From contig CAWGNK010000003.1 in NCBI GenBank assembly GCA_963823945.1, positions 496,001 to 560,000 of the forward strand: a stretch of 64,000 nucleotides of DNA, read 5' to 3'. A program made the position numbers and the translations under genes. Below the pieces are notes generated by a model. It did not search any database. It was not told the origin of the DNA and saw only the letters and a list, made by a program, of their open reading frames with translations. This document shows, in pieces, positions 27,346 to 35,479 of this stretch. Within the stretch, counting starts at the first letter, position 1, and each line of letters begins with the position of its first letter. This stretch comes from Bog-793 sp963823945. Lineage in GTDB: Bacteria; Actinomycetota; Acidimicrobiia; Acidimicrobiales; Bog-793.

Positions 27346-28524
27346 ATGGAGCATCCCGGGCCCGACGGCCGAACCGGATCGCAGGTCGCCTATCTCGACC
27401 ATGCCGCGACGACGCCGATGCGTGCCGCGGCGGTCGCGGCGATGCTGCCGTACTGCACGGGCGAGTTCGCCAACCCGTCCGGCGTCCACGCCGCGGCCCG
27501 GCGGGCCCGGCGGGCGCTCGACGACGCGCGAGACGAGATGGCATCCGTGCTCGGCTGCGCGCCGGGCGAGGTCGTGTTCACCTCGGGCGGCACCGAGGCC
27601 GACAATCTCGCCGTGCTCGGCGTGCACGGGCGGGTCGGTGGGACCGTCGTCACGAGCGCGATCGAGCACGACGCCGTCTTGAACCCGGCTCGCCGGGTCG
27701 GCGCGCGGATCGTGGGGGTGACGCCAGAGGGCGTCGTCGACCTCGACGCGCTGGCGCTCGCCCTCGACGAGACGGTGACGCTTGTGAGCGTGATGGCGGT
27801 GAACAACGAGGTCGGGACCGTCCAGCCGCTCGGCGACGTCGTGGCCGCGGTGCGCCGGGCCGCCCCCCGGGCTCTCGTCCACAGCGACGCCGTGCAGGCC
27901 TTCGCGTGGCGCGACGTGGCCGTGGAACTCGCCGAGTGTGATCTCGTGTCGGTGTCGGCCCACAAGTTCGGCGGACCCAAGGGCGCGGGCGCGCTCGTCG
28001 TGCGCCGGCGCGCTCTTGGCGCGCTCGGGGCGATCTGCGCCGGGGGCGGGCAGGAGCGGGGCCTGCGGCCGGGGACCGAGAACGTCGCCGGGATCGTCGC
28101 CATGGCCGCGGCGGCCCGCGCCACGGTGGACGAGCGCGCCGGGGCGTGTGCGACGACGCGGCTGCGGCGCGACCGGTTCCTCGACGGGCTCGCCGCGGCG
28201 GTGCCGGGGATGGTCGAGTCGGTCCCGCGGGATCTCACGGCGCCCGGGCACGCCCACGTCCGGTTCCCCGGCGTGGCCGCCGAGGAGCTCCTCTTCCTGA
28301 TCGACGAGGCCGGCGTCGCCGCGTCGGCGGGCTCGGCGTGCTCCTCAGGGGCGATCGAGCCGAGCCACGTCCTGCGCGCGATGGGCTGGCGGGGTCCCGC
28401 CGCCCGCGAGGCGGTGCGGTTCACCCTCGGGCCGGCGACGACCGAGGCCGAGATCGAGCTGGCGGCCGGTGCGGTCGCCGCCGCGGTGGCGTCGCTCACC
28501 GGGCTGGACGCGATGGGAGACTGA
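27346..28524 (+). CDS. Cysteine desulfurase (NifS/IscS-like)
   Basis: PLP enzyme that removes sulfur from cysteine to give an enzyme-bound persulfide for thio-tRNA and Fe-S cluster synthesis. The 392 residues include LDHAATTPM, the PLP lysine in SAHKFGGPKG and the persulfide Cys loop SAGSACSSGAIEPSHVL. ATG 27346 follows CTGGAGG. Placed 4 nt before mnmA, the likely sulfur acceptor, so tRNA 2-thiouridine synthesis is its most likely job. Confidence 0.93.
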   Translation: MEHPGPDGRTGSQVAYLDHAATTPMRAAAVAAMLPYCTGEFANPSGVHAAARRARRALDDARDEMASVLGCAPGEVVFTSGGTEADNLAVLGVHGRVGGTVVTSAIEHDAVLNPARRVGARIVGVTPEGVVDLDALALALDETVTLVSVMAVNNEVGTVQPLGDVVAAVRRAAPRALVHSDAVQAFAWRDVAVELAECDLVSVSAHKFGGPKGAGALVVRRRALGALGAICAGGGQERGLRPGTENVAGIVAMAAAARATVDERAGACATTRLRRDRFLDGLAAAVPGMVESVPRDLTAPGHAHVRFPGVAAEELLFLIDEAGVAASAGSACSSGAIEPSHVLRAMGWRGPAAREAVRFTLGPATTEAEIELAAGAVAAAVASLTGLDAMGD

Positions 28525-28528
28525 GCGC

Positions 28529-29566
28529 GTGCGCGTGCTCGTCGCGATGTCCGGCGGGGTCGACTCCTCGGTCGCGGCGGCCCTGCTCGTGGGCGAGGGC
28601 CACGAGGTTGTCGGTACGACCCTGAAGCTGTGGGGCGGTGACGGCGACTCGGGTTGCTGCTCGGTCGCCGACGTGGACGACGCCCGCCGCGTCGCCGACG
28701 AGCTCGGCATCGAGCACCGGGTGTTCAACTTCGCCGAGGAGTTCTCCCGCGAGGTCGTCGAGCCCTACGTCGCCGACCACGCCGCGGGCAGGACGCCGAA
28801 CCCCTGCATCGAGTGCAACCGCGCCGTGAAGTTCGGCCACCTCCAGGTCCGCGCCCGCCGGCTCGGTTTCGACGCCGTCGCGACGGGGCACCACGCCCGG
28901 GTCCAGGTGGCGGGGGGCCGGGTGCTGCTGCGCCGGGGTGCGGACCGGCCAAAGGACCAGTCCTACGTGCTCGCCACGCTGCGGGCCGCGGACCTCGAGC
29001 ACGTGCTGATGCCGGTCGGCGACCTCACGAAGACCGCGGTGCGCGAGCTCGCCGGGCGGTTCGGGTTGCGCACCGCCGCCAAGCCCGACAGCCAGGACGT
29101 CTGCTTCATCGCCTCGAAGCCCTCCGGGACGGGGCGCTCGGCGTTCCTGGCGGGACGGATCCCGCTGCACGCCGGCCGCGTCGTCGACGTCGCGACGGGC
29201 GCCGAGCTGGCGACGCTCGACGCCATCGAGCTCGTCACGGTCGGCCAGCGCCGGGGCCTCGGAGGGAGCGGCGGTGAGCGGCGCTACGCCGTACGGGTCG
29301 ACATCGCCTCGGCGACCGTGCTCGCCGGCTCGCAGGCGGACCTGCTGACCAACGGCGTCGCCTTCGGCACCCGCAGCTGGTTCGCCGAGCCGCTCGACCC
29401 CGGCACCGCGATCGAGGTCCAGGTCAGCGCCCACGGTGAGGCGCGCCCGGCGGTCGTCACCACCGACGGGGTCGAGTTCGCGCGCCCCGCCCGGCGGGTC
29501 GCGCCCGGCCAGGTCGTCGCGCTGTACCTCGGCGACGTGGTCGTCGGGTCGGGGATCGCGGCGTGA
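28529..29566 (+). CDS. mnmA: tRNA-specific 2-thiouridylase
   Basis: Installs the 2-thio group on wobble uridine 34 of tRNA-Lys, -Glu and -Gln. The 345 residues have the ATP PP-loop MSGGVDSSVAAALL, the first catalytic Cys in TPNPCIECNRAVKF and the second in DSQDVCFIA, and the GQRRGLGGSGGERRY segment. GTG 28529; it follows the cysteine desulfurase and overlaps ligA by 4 nt (GTGA). Confidence 0.95.
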   Translation: MRVLVAMSGGVDSSVAAALLVGEGHEVVGTTLKLWGGDGDSGCCSVADVDDARRVADELGIEHRVFNFAEEFSREVVEPYVADHAAGRTPNPCIECNRAVKFGHLQVRARRLGFDAVATGHHARVQVAGGRVLLRRGADRPKDQSYVLATLRAADLEHVLMPVGDLTKTAVRELAGRFGLRTAAKPDSQDVCFIASKPSGTGRSAFLAGRIPLHAGRVVDVATGAELATLDAIELVTVGQRRGLGGSGGERRYAVRVDIASATVLAGSQADLLTNGVAFGTRSWFAEPLDPGTAIEVQVSAHGEARPAVVTTDGVEFARPARRVAPGQVVALYLGDVVVGSGIAA

Positions 29567-31704
29567 CGACGGGTCCCGCCGGCGGGGCCCCCCTCGTCGA
29601 GGGGCTGGCGGCCGAGCACGCCGCGGGCTCGCACGCCGACCCGGCGGCGCGGGCGGCCGAGCTGCGCGCCCTCATCCGCTACCACGCCGACCGCTACCAC
29701 CGGGACGACGCGCCCGAGATCGCCGACGCCGAGTTCGACGCCCTGGTTGTCGAGCTGGCGCGCCTCGAGGCTGCGCATCCCGAACTGGCCACGCCGGACT
29801 TTGAGCCGGGACCGGTCGGGGCCGCACCCTCGGCGCAGTTCGCGCCGGTGCGCCACGCCGTGCGCATGATGAGCCTCGACAACGTGTTCTCCCTCGAGGA
29901 GTTCCACGCCTGGGGCGATCGCGTCGAGCGGCTGGTCGCCGCGGTGCCCGGGGCGGGCGACGGCGCGGTGCGCGTCGTGTGCGAGCCGAAGATCGACGGC
30001 CTCGCCGTCTCGCTCCGCTACGAACGGGGCCGGCTGGTGCAGGCCGCCACCCGCGGTGACGGGACGACCGGCGAGGACGTCACGGCGAACGTGGCCACGA
30101 TCCGGGCCATCCCGGCGCGGCTCGCGCTCCAGGGCGGCGACGTGCCCGAGGTCCTCGAGGTGCGCGGCGAGGTGTACCTGCCCGTCTCGGCGTTCGAGGA
30201 GCTGAACCGCCGCCAGGCGGCGGCCGGGCTCCGCCGGTTCGCCAACCCCCGCAATTCCGCCGCCGGGTCGCTGCGCCAGAAGGACGCGGCGGTCACCGCC
30301 TCGCGCCCGCTCTCGTTCTGGGCCTACCAGGTCGGCGAGGTGGACGGCGGCGCCGCCGGACCGGGGGGCGTGGCGCTCGGCTCGCACGCCGAGGCGCTGG
30401 AGCTCGTCGAGCGGGCGGGCCTGCCCGTCAACCCCGAGACGAGGACGGTCGACGGACTCGCCGCGGCGTACGAGTTCTGCCGCCACTGGCAGCACCACCG
30501 CCACGACCTCGACTACGAGATCGACGGCGTCGTCGCCAAGGTGAACGACCTCGCTTTGCAGCGGGCGCTCGGCGCGACCTCGCGGGCGCCGCGCTGGGCG
30601 ATCGCCTACAAGTTCCCGCCCGAGGAGCGCACGACGCTGCTCGAGGAGATCCTCGTCTCGATCGGCCGGACCGGACGGGCGACGCCGTACGCCAAGCTCA
30701 CCCCGGTCGCCGTCGCCGGGTCGACGGTCGAGTACGCGACGCTGCACAACGAGGACCAGGTGGCCGAGAAGGACGTCCGGCCGGGCGACACGGTGATCGT
30801 GCGCAAGGCCGGCGACGTGATCCCCGAGGTGGTCGCTGCCGTGCCGGCGCGGCGCCCGGCCGGCAGCGTCCCCTGGCGTTTCCCGGAACGTTGTCCGAGC
30901 TGTTCGAGCCCGCTCGTCCGGCTCGACGGCGAGGCGGACACCTACTGCGTGAACCTCGAGTGCGCCGCCCAGCGGGTGCAGCGCCTGGCGCATTTCTGCT
31001 CCCGGTCGGCGATGGACATCGAGGGCCTCGGCGAACAGCGCGTCACCCAGCTCGTGGCGGCGGGCATGCTCGCCGACGTCGCCGACGTCTACGCGCTCCG
31101 AGCCGGTGCCCTCGCCCCCCTCGAGGGTTTCGGGGAGCTCTCGGCCGCGAACCTCGTCGCGGCGATCGAGCACTCGCGCTCGGCGGGGCTCGCCCGCCTG
31201 CTCGTCGGGTTGTCGATCCGCCACGTCGGCTCCACGGTCGCCGAGCAGCTGAGCGTCCATTTCGCCGACCTCGACGCGCTCGGCGCGGCCGACGAGGCGA
31301 GCCTCGGCGCCGTCGACGGCGTGGGTGCCGTCATCGCCCAGAGCGTTCACGCCTTCTTCGGTGCCACGCGCAACCAGGCGGTGATCGAGAAGCTGCGGGC
31401 GGCCGGCGTGAGCTTCGCCTCGGCCCGCCACCATGGGGCGGGCGAAGGGGGGCCCGCCCAGACGCTCGCCGGCCGCAGCGTCGTCGTCACCGGGACCCTC
31501 GAGGGGTTCACCCGCGAGGAGGCCGAGGCGGCGATCATCGCCCGGGGTGGCAAGTCCCCGGGGTCCGTCTCGGCGAAGACCGCGGCGCTCGTCGTGGGCG
31601 CCGACCCGGGGGCCGCCAAGACCGCCCGGGCGGACGCGCTCGGTATCCCGGTCCTCGACGAGGCCGGGTTCGTCCGCCTGCTCGAGACGGGCGAGACCGG
31701 CTGA
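29563..31704 (+). CDS. ligA: NAD-dependent DNA ligase
   Basis: Seals nicks in DNA during replication and repair. The 713 residues show all LigA domains in order: Ia/adenylation with the adenylated Lys in EPKIDGLAVS, OB fold, a four-Cys zinc finger (CPSC...YCVNLEC), helix-hairpin-helix repeats (DIEGLGEQRVTQL; VDGVGAVIAQS) and a C-terminal BRCT domain (TLAGRSVVVTGTLEG). GTG 29563 overlaps mnmA. Convergent with the SCP2-like gene, 6 nt apart. Confidence 0.97.
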   Translation: MTTGPAGGAPLVEGLAAEHAAGSHADPAARAAELRALIRYHADRYHRDDAPEIADAEFDALVVELARLEAAHPELATPDFEPGPVGAAPSAQFAPVRHAVRMMSLDNVFSLEEFHAWGDRVERLVAAVPGAGDGAVRVVCEPKIDGLAVSLRYERGRLVQAATRGDGTTGEDVTANVATIRAIPARLALQGGDVPEVLEVRGEVYLPVSAFEELNRRQAAAGLRRFANPRNSAAGSLRQKDAAVTASRPLSFWAYQVGEVDGGAAGPGGVALGSHAEALELVERAGLPVNPETRTVDGLAAAYEFCRHWQHHRHDLDYEIDGVVAKVNDLALQRALGATSRAPRWAIAYKFPPEERTTLLEEILVSIGRTGRATPYAKLTPVAVAGSTVEYATLHNEDQVAEKDVRPGDTVIVRKAGDVIPEVVAAVPARRPAGSVPWRFPERCPSCSSPLVRLDGEADTYCVNLECAAQRVQRLAHFCSRSAMDIEGLGEQRVTQLVAAGMLADVADVYALRAGALAPLEGFGELSAANLVAAIEHSRSAGLARLLVGLSIRHVGSTVAEQLSVHFADLDALGAADEASLGAVDGVGAVIAQSVHAFFGATRNQAVIEKLRAAGVSFASARHHGAGEGGPAQTLAGRSVVVTGTLEGFTREEAEAAIIARGGKSPGSVSAKTAALVVGADPGAAKTARADALGIPVLDEAGFVRLLETGETG

Positions 31705-31710
31705 GCGCTG

Positions 31711-32121
31711 CTAGGAGGTGATGGCTCGGATCTCGGCGGCGATCGCGAGCTGACTCGGGCTGGGCTCCGCCTGCTGGAAGGTGAGCAGCTTCGTCACGTC
31801 GCCCTCCATGCGGACCCGGCCGGCCATGAATGCTTCGAACCCGGCCTGCGCGTCGCCCTCGACGAGTACGGTCCTTGCCAGCTGGTAGTCGAGGTGGACG
31901 GTGAGCTCGGGATCGGCGAGGTGGCCGAGGTCGATGTCGGCGAAACCCGTCGAGGTGTCGAGGTGGGCGAGCATCGTCCCCTCCCCGAAGGGCACGTCCT
32001 CGATGACGAGGTTGATCCGGACGCTCGTCGTCGCCGGTCCGGCCGACCCGGCGTGCCGGGCGTAGATCGCCCGCGCGGCCTCGACCCACTCGTCGCTCAG
32101 GAACGCCCGTCTCGTCGCCAC
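31711..32121 (-). CDS. SCP2 sterol-carrier-like domain protein
   Basis: A 136-residue protein with the SCP2-type pattern: an N-terminal helix (FLSDEWVEAARAIY), beta strands with ATTSVRINLVIEDVP, then DPELTVHLDYQLARTVL and the Gly-rich FMAGRVRMEGDVTKLL. SCP2-like domains bind lipids or acyl-CoA; the ligand here is unknown. GTG start at 32121, preceded by GGAGA. It is transcribed alone, convergent with ligA and divergent from gatC. Confidence 0.75.
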   Translation of the reverse strand: MATRRAFLSDEWVEAARAIYARHAGSAGPATTSVRINLVIEDVPFGEGTMLAHLDTSTGFADIDLGHLADPELTVHLDYQLARTVLVEGDAQAGFEAFMAGRVRMEGDVTKLLTFQQAEPSPSQLAIAAEIRAITS

Positions 32122-32183
32122 CGTTCTCCGATCCCCGGCGGGTACCCGCGTGCCCGGCCGGTGGGGCGCAGACTACCGGTCGA

Positions 32184-32212
32184 TTGGGCGTCATCTGGCG
32201 GCTCTGTACGAT
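32184..32212 (+). promoter_or_regulatory. Predicted leaderless promoter for gatCAB
   Basis: TTGGGC (32184-32189), a 17-nt spacer and TACGAT (32207-32212) precede GTG 32219 by 6 nt. The predicted transcription start coincides with the first base of gatC, and no ribosome-binding site exists. It is the clearest leaderless-type promoter in the window. Confidence 0.5.
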
Positions 32213-32218
32213 ACGGGG

Positions 32219-32521
32219 GTGACCGAAGGTTTCTCCCGTGATGATGTCGTCTACGTCGCGCGGCTCGCCCGTCTCGATCTCGAGCCCAGCGAGGTCGATC
32301 TGTACGCCGCGCAGCTCGGTTCGATCCTCGACCACGTCGCCGCGGTGACCGGGCTCGACACGACCGCCGTGCCCGCCACGGCGCACCCGCTCGAGTTGGC
32401 GAACGTGTTGCGCCTGGACACCCCCGGGCCGACGGTTCCCCGCGACGAGGTGCTCTCCCAGGCGCCGCTCGCCGAGAGCGGCCGGTTCCGGGTGCCGCCC
32501 ATCCTGGGCGAGGCGCCGTGA
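32219..32521 (+). CDS. gatC: Asp-tRNA(Asn)/Glu-tRNA(Gln) amidotransferase subunit C
   Basis: Small subunit that wraps around GatA and stabilises the GatCAB complex. 100 residues, with the family start FSRDDVVYVARLARLDL and the Pro-rich mid-section leading to LRLDTPGPTVPRDEVL and the end GRFRVPPIL. GTG 32219; overlaps gatA by 4 nt. Confidence 0.93.
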   Translation: MTEGFSRDDVVYVARLARLDLEPSEVDLYAAQLGSILDHVAAVTGLDTTAVPATAHPLELANVLRLDTPGPTVPRDEVLSQAPLAESGRFRVPPILGEAP

Positions 32522-34002
32522 GCGCCGCGTTCGAGTACCCCACGGGGGCGCTGGAGACCGCCCGGGCGGTTCGTGCCGGCGAGGTCCGCGCCCACGAGGT
32601 CGTCGAGGCCGCGCTCGCGCGCATCTCTTCGTTCGACGGCGCCCTCCACTGCTTCCTCACGGTCACCGCCGACGCGGCCCTCGCCGCGGCCGACGCCGTC
32701 GACGCGGTCGTCGCGGCGGGTGGCGACCCGGGGCCGCTCGCCGGTGTGCCGCTCGCCCTGAAGGACAACCTGTGCACGCGCGGGGTTGCGACCACGGCCG
32801 GGTCGCGCATCCTCGAGGGCTGGGTGCCGCCCTACGACGCGACGGTCGTCAAGCTGGTCGCCGCCGCCGGTGCCGTCGCCGTCGGCAAGACGAACCTCGA
32901 CGAGTTCGCGATGGGATCGTCGACGGAGAACTCCGCCTACGGGGTGACCCACAACCCGTGGGACCCGAACCGCGTGCCCGGGGGCTCGTCCGGGGGCAGT
33001 GCCGCCTCGGTCGCGGCGGGCCTCGTGCCGCTCGCCCTCGGCTCGGACACCGGCGGTTCGGTCCGCCAGCCGGCGTCGCTGTGCGGGGTCGTGGGCGTCA
33101 AGCCGACCTACGGGTTGGTCTCGCGCTACGGGCTGATCGCCTTCGCGAGCTCGCTCGACCAGATCGGTCCTTTCGCCGCCACGGTCGCCGATGCGGCGGC
33201 CCTCCTCGACGTCATCGCCGGGCACGACCCGGCGGACTCGACCTCGCTCGAAGGCAGTTTCGAGCCGGTGTCACGCCAGCTCGGGACGGGCGTCGCGGGC
33301 CTGCGGGTCGGCGTCATCTCGGACTTCCTCGTCGACGCGAGCCCGTCGTGCGTCGCCGCGGTCCGCCAAGCCGCCGACGTGCTGAGCGGCGCGGGGGCCC
33401 TCGTCGAGGAGGTCGCCATCCCGGCTCTCATGCTGGGGCTCTCCGCCTACTACCTCGTCGCGCCGGCCGAGGCCTCGTCAAACCTCGCGCGCTATGACGG
33501 CGTCCGCTACGGGCTGCGCGTCGACGCCCCGGACGCCGCCCAGATGAACGCCCGCTCGCGTTCCAAGGGTTTCGGCCCCGAGGTGAAAAGGCGCATCATG
33601 CTCGGCACCTACGTGCTCTCCGCCGGTTACTACGACGCCTACTACGGCCAGGCCCAGCGGGTGCGCACGCTCGTCGCGCGCGGCTTTGCCGAGGCGTACG
33701 AGCACTTCGACGTGCTGATCGGCCCGACCTCGCCGACGGTCGCCTTCGAGATCGGCGCGAAGACCCAGGACCCGCTGGCGATGTACCTGTCGGACCTCTA
33801 CACGATCCCGACGAACCTGGCCGGGCACCCGGCGGTGAGCGTGCCCTTCTCGCTGTCCGAGGGGCTCCCCGTCGGCGTCCAGGTGCTGGCGCCCGCCCTC
33901 GGTGAGGGGCCGATGTTCCGCGCCGCCGCCGTGATCGAACACGGCGCCGACCCGGGGGCGCGGGGGCCGATCGAGCCCCGGCTCGCGGGAGCCGTCCGAT
34001 GA
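32518..34002 (+). CDS. gatA: Asp-tRNA(Asn)/Glu-tRNA(Gln) amidotransferase subunit A
   Basis: Glutaminase subunit that releases ammonia for amidation of Glu-tRNA(Gln) and/or Asp-tRNA(Asn). The 494 residues have the amidase signature: catalytic Lys in LALKDNL, then GGSSGGSAA and SDTGGSVRQPAS with the cis-Ser and nucleophile Ser. GTG 32518; overlaps gatB (ATGA). Intact. Confidence 0.96.
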   Translation: MSAAFEYPTGALETARAVRAGEVRAHEVVEAALARISSFDGALHCFLTVTADAALAAADAVDAVVAAGGDPGPLAGVPLALKDNLCTRGVATTAGSRILEGWVPPYDATVVKLVAAAGAVAVGKTNLDEFAMGSSTENSAYGVTHNPWDPNRVPGGSSGGSAASVAAGLVPLALGSDTGGSVRQPASLCGVVGVKPTYGLVSRYGLIAFASSLDQIGPFAATVADAAALLDVIAGHDPADSTSLEGSFEPVSRQLGTGVAGLRVGVISDFLVDASPSCVAAVRQAADVLSGAGALVEEVAIPALMLGLSAYYLVAPAEASSNLARYDGVRYGLRVDAPDAAQMNARSRSKGFGPEVKRRIMLGTYVLSAGYYDAYYGQAQRVRTLVARGFAEAYEHFDVLIGPTSPTVAFEIGAKTQDPLAMYLSDLYTIPTNLAGHPAVSVPFSLSEGLPVGVQVLAPALGEGPMFRAAAVIEHGADPGARGPIEPRLAGAVR

Positions 34003-35447
34003 CGGAGCACGGGTCGGCGGGCGGCGGCTGGGAGACCGTCGTCGGGCTCGAGGTGCACTGCGAGCTGTCGACGGCGACGAAGCTGTTCTGCTCGTGCCCG
34101 AACGCCTTCGGGTCCGAGCCGAACACGAACGTGTGCCCGGTGTGCCTCGGGCTGCCCGGGTCGCTGCCGGTGCTCAACGCCCGCGCCGTCGAGTTCGCGA
34201 TGCGGATCGGCTCGGCGCTCGGCTCGTCGGTCGAGGCGTCGGTTTTCCACCGGAAGAACTACTTCTACCCCGACATGCCGAAGGACTACCAGATCAGCCA
34301 GTACGACGCGCCGATCAACGTCGGCGGCCACATCGAGCTCGCCGACGGCACGCTCGTCGGCATCGTGCGGGCCCACATCGAGGAGGACACCGGCAAGACG
34401 ACGCATGTCGGCGGGGGCGGGCGGATCCACGACGCCGACTATGCGCTCGTCGACTACAACCGCGCCGGCGTGCCGCTCGTCGAGATCGTCTCCGCCCCGG
34501 ACATTCGCAGCGCCGAGCAGGCGCGCAACTACGTGACCGAGCTGCGGGCCATCCTCGTCGCGACCGGGACCTCCGACGGCCGCATGGAGGAGGGCTCGCT
34601 GCGCGTCGACGCCAACATCTCGGTCCGCCGGGCGGGCGACGCCGAGTACGGGACCCGCAGCGAGGTGAAGAACCTCAACTCGCTGCGCTCCCTCGGGCGT
34701 GCCGTCGACTACGAGGCGGCCCGCCAGATCGGCATCCTCGAGGCGGGCGGGACCGTCGCGCAGGAGACCCGCCACTGGAACGAGGAGGAGGGCCGCACCT
34801 CGTCGCTGCGCTCGAAAGAGGAGGCCTACGACTACCGGTACTTCACCGAGCCCGACCTCGTGCCGTTGGTCCCGACCGCGGAGGAGGTCGCCGCGGTGGC
34901 GGCCGCGCTCGGCCCCCTGCCGGCGGCGCGGCGTCACCGGCTCGCCGAGCTCGTCGCGGCGGACGGTGCACCCGCCCCGGTCGACCAGCTCGCCACCGTC
35001 GTCGGCCTCGGGCTCGACGATCTCGTGGCCGCGGCGGCCGGCGCCGGCGCCGACGCGCGCCTCGCGCTCGCCCGGGCGTCGAACGAGGCGGCCAACCGCC
35101 CCGACGAGGCACGCGCCCTCGACCCGGCGGCGTTCGCCGAGCTCGTGAAGCTGGAGGCCGCCGGAAAGTTGTCGGCGACGCAGTCGAAATCGGTCCTCGC
35201 CGCGATGCTCGAGGATGGCGGCGAGCCTGCGCAGATCGCCACCCGCCTCGGGTTCGAGGCCCTCGATCCGGCCGAGCTCGAGGCGGCGGTCGACGCCGCC
35301 ATCGCGGCGCACCCGGCCGAGTGGGACCGCTACCGGCAAGGTGACGCCAAGGTGGCCCAGTTCCTCCTCGGCGCGGTCATGCGGTCGACCCGGGGCCGGG
35401 CGAACGGCAAGGCCGTCGCGGCCCTGTTGGAGGCCCGCCGGAACTGA
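33999..35447 (+). CDS. gatB: Asp-tRNA(Asn)/Glu-tRNA(Gln) amidotransferase subunit B
   Basis: Kinase/tRNA-binding subunit that activates and amidates the misacylated tRNA. 482 residues with VVGLEVHCEL, a pair of Cys motifs (CSCPNAF, CPVCLGLPG) that form the zinc site, the YYPDMPKDYQISQYD catalytic stretch and the C-terminal YqeY-like tRNA tail domain. Presence of gatCAB implies the indirect route to Gln-tRNA and/or Asn-tRNA. Confidence 0.96.
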   Translation: MTEHGSAGGGWETVVGLEVHCELSTATKLFCSCPNAFGSEPNTNVCPVCLGLPGSLPVLNARAVEFAMRIGSALGSSVEASVFHRKNYFYPDMPKDYQISQYDAPINVGGHIELADGTLVGIVRAHIEEDTGKTTHVGGGGRIHDADYALVDYNRAGVPLVEIVSAPDIRSAEQARNYVTELRAILVATGTSDGRMEEGSLRVDANISVRRAGDAEYGTRSEVKNLNSLRSLGRAVDYEAARQIGILEAGGTVAQETRHWNEEEGRTSSLRSKEEAYDYRYFTEPDLVPLVPTAEEVAAVAAALGPLPAARRHRLAELVAADGAPAPVDQLATVVGLGLDDLVAAAAGAGADARLALARASNEAANRPDEARALDPAAFAELVKLEAAGKLSATQSKSVLAAMLEDGGEPAQIATRLGFEALDPAELEAAVDAAIAAHPAEWDRYRQGDAKVAQFLLGAVMRSTRGRANGKAVAALLEARRN

Positions 35448-35473
35448 CCGGCAAAGGGTGCGTTGCCTAAGGT
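35444..35473 (+). promoter_or_regulatory. Predicted leaderless promoter for ilvD
   Basis: CTGACC (35444-35449), an 18-nt spacer and TAAGGT (35468-35473) precede ATG 35480 by 6 nt. The -35 element overlaps the gatB stop codon. No ribosome-binding site separates the -10 from the start. Confidence 0.4.
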
Positions 35474-35479
35474 GTCGCG

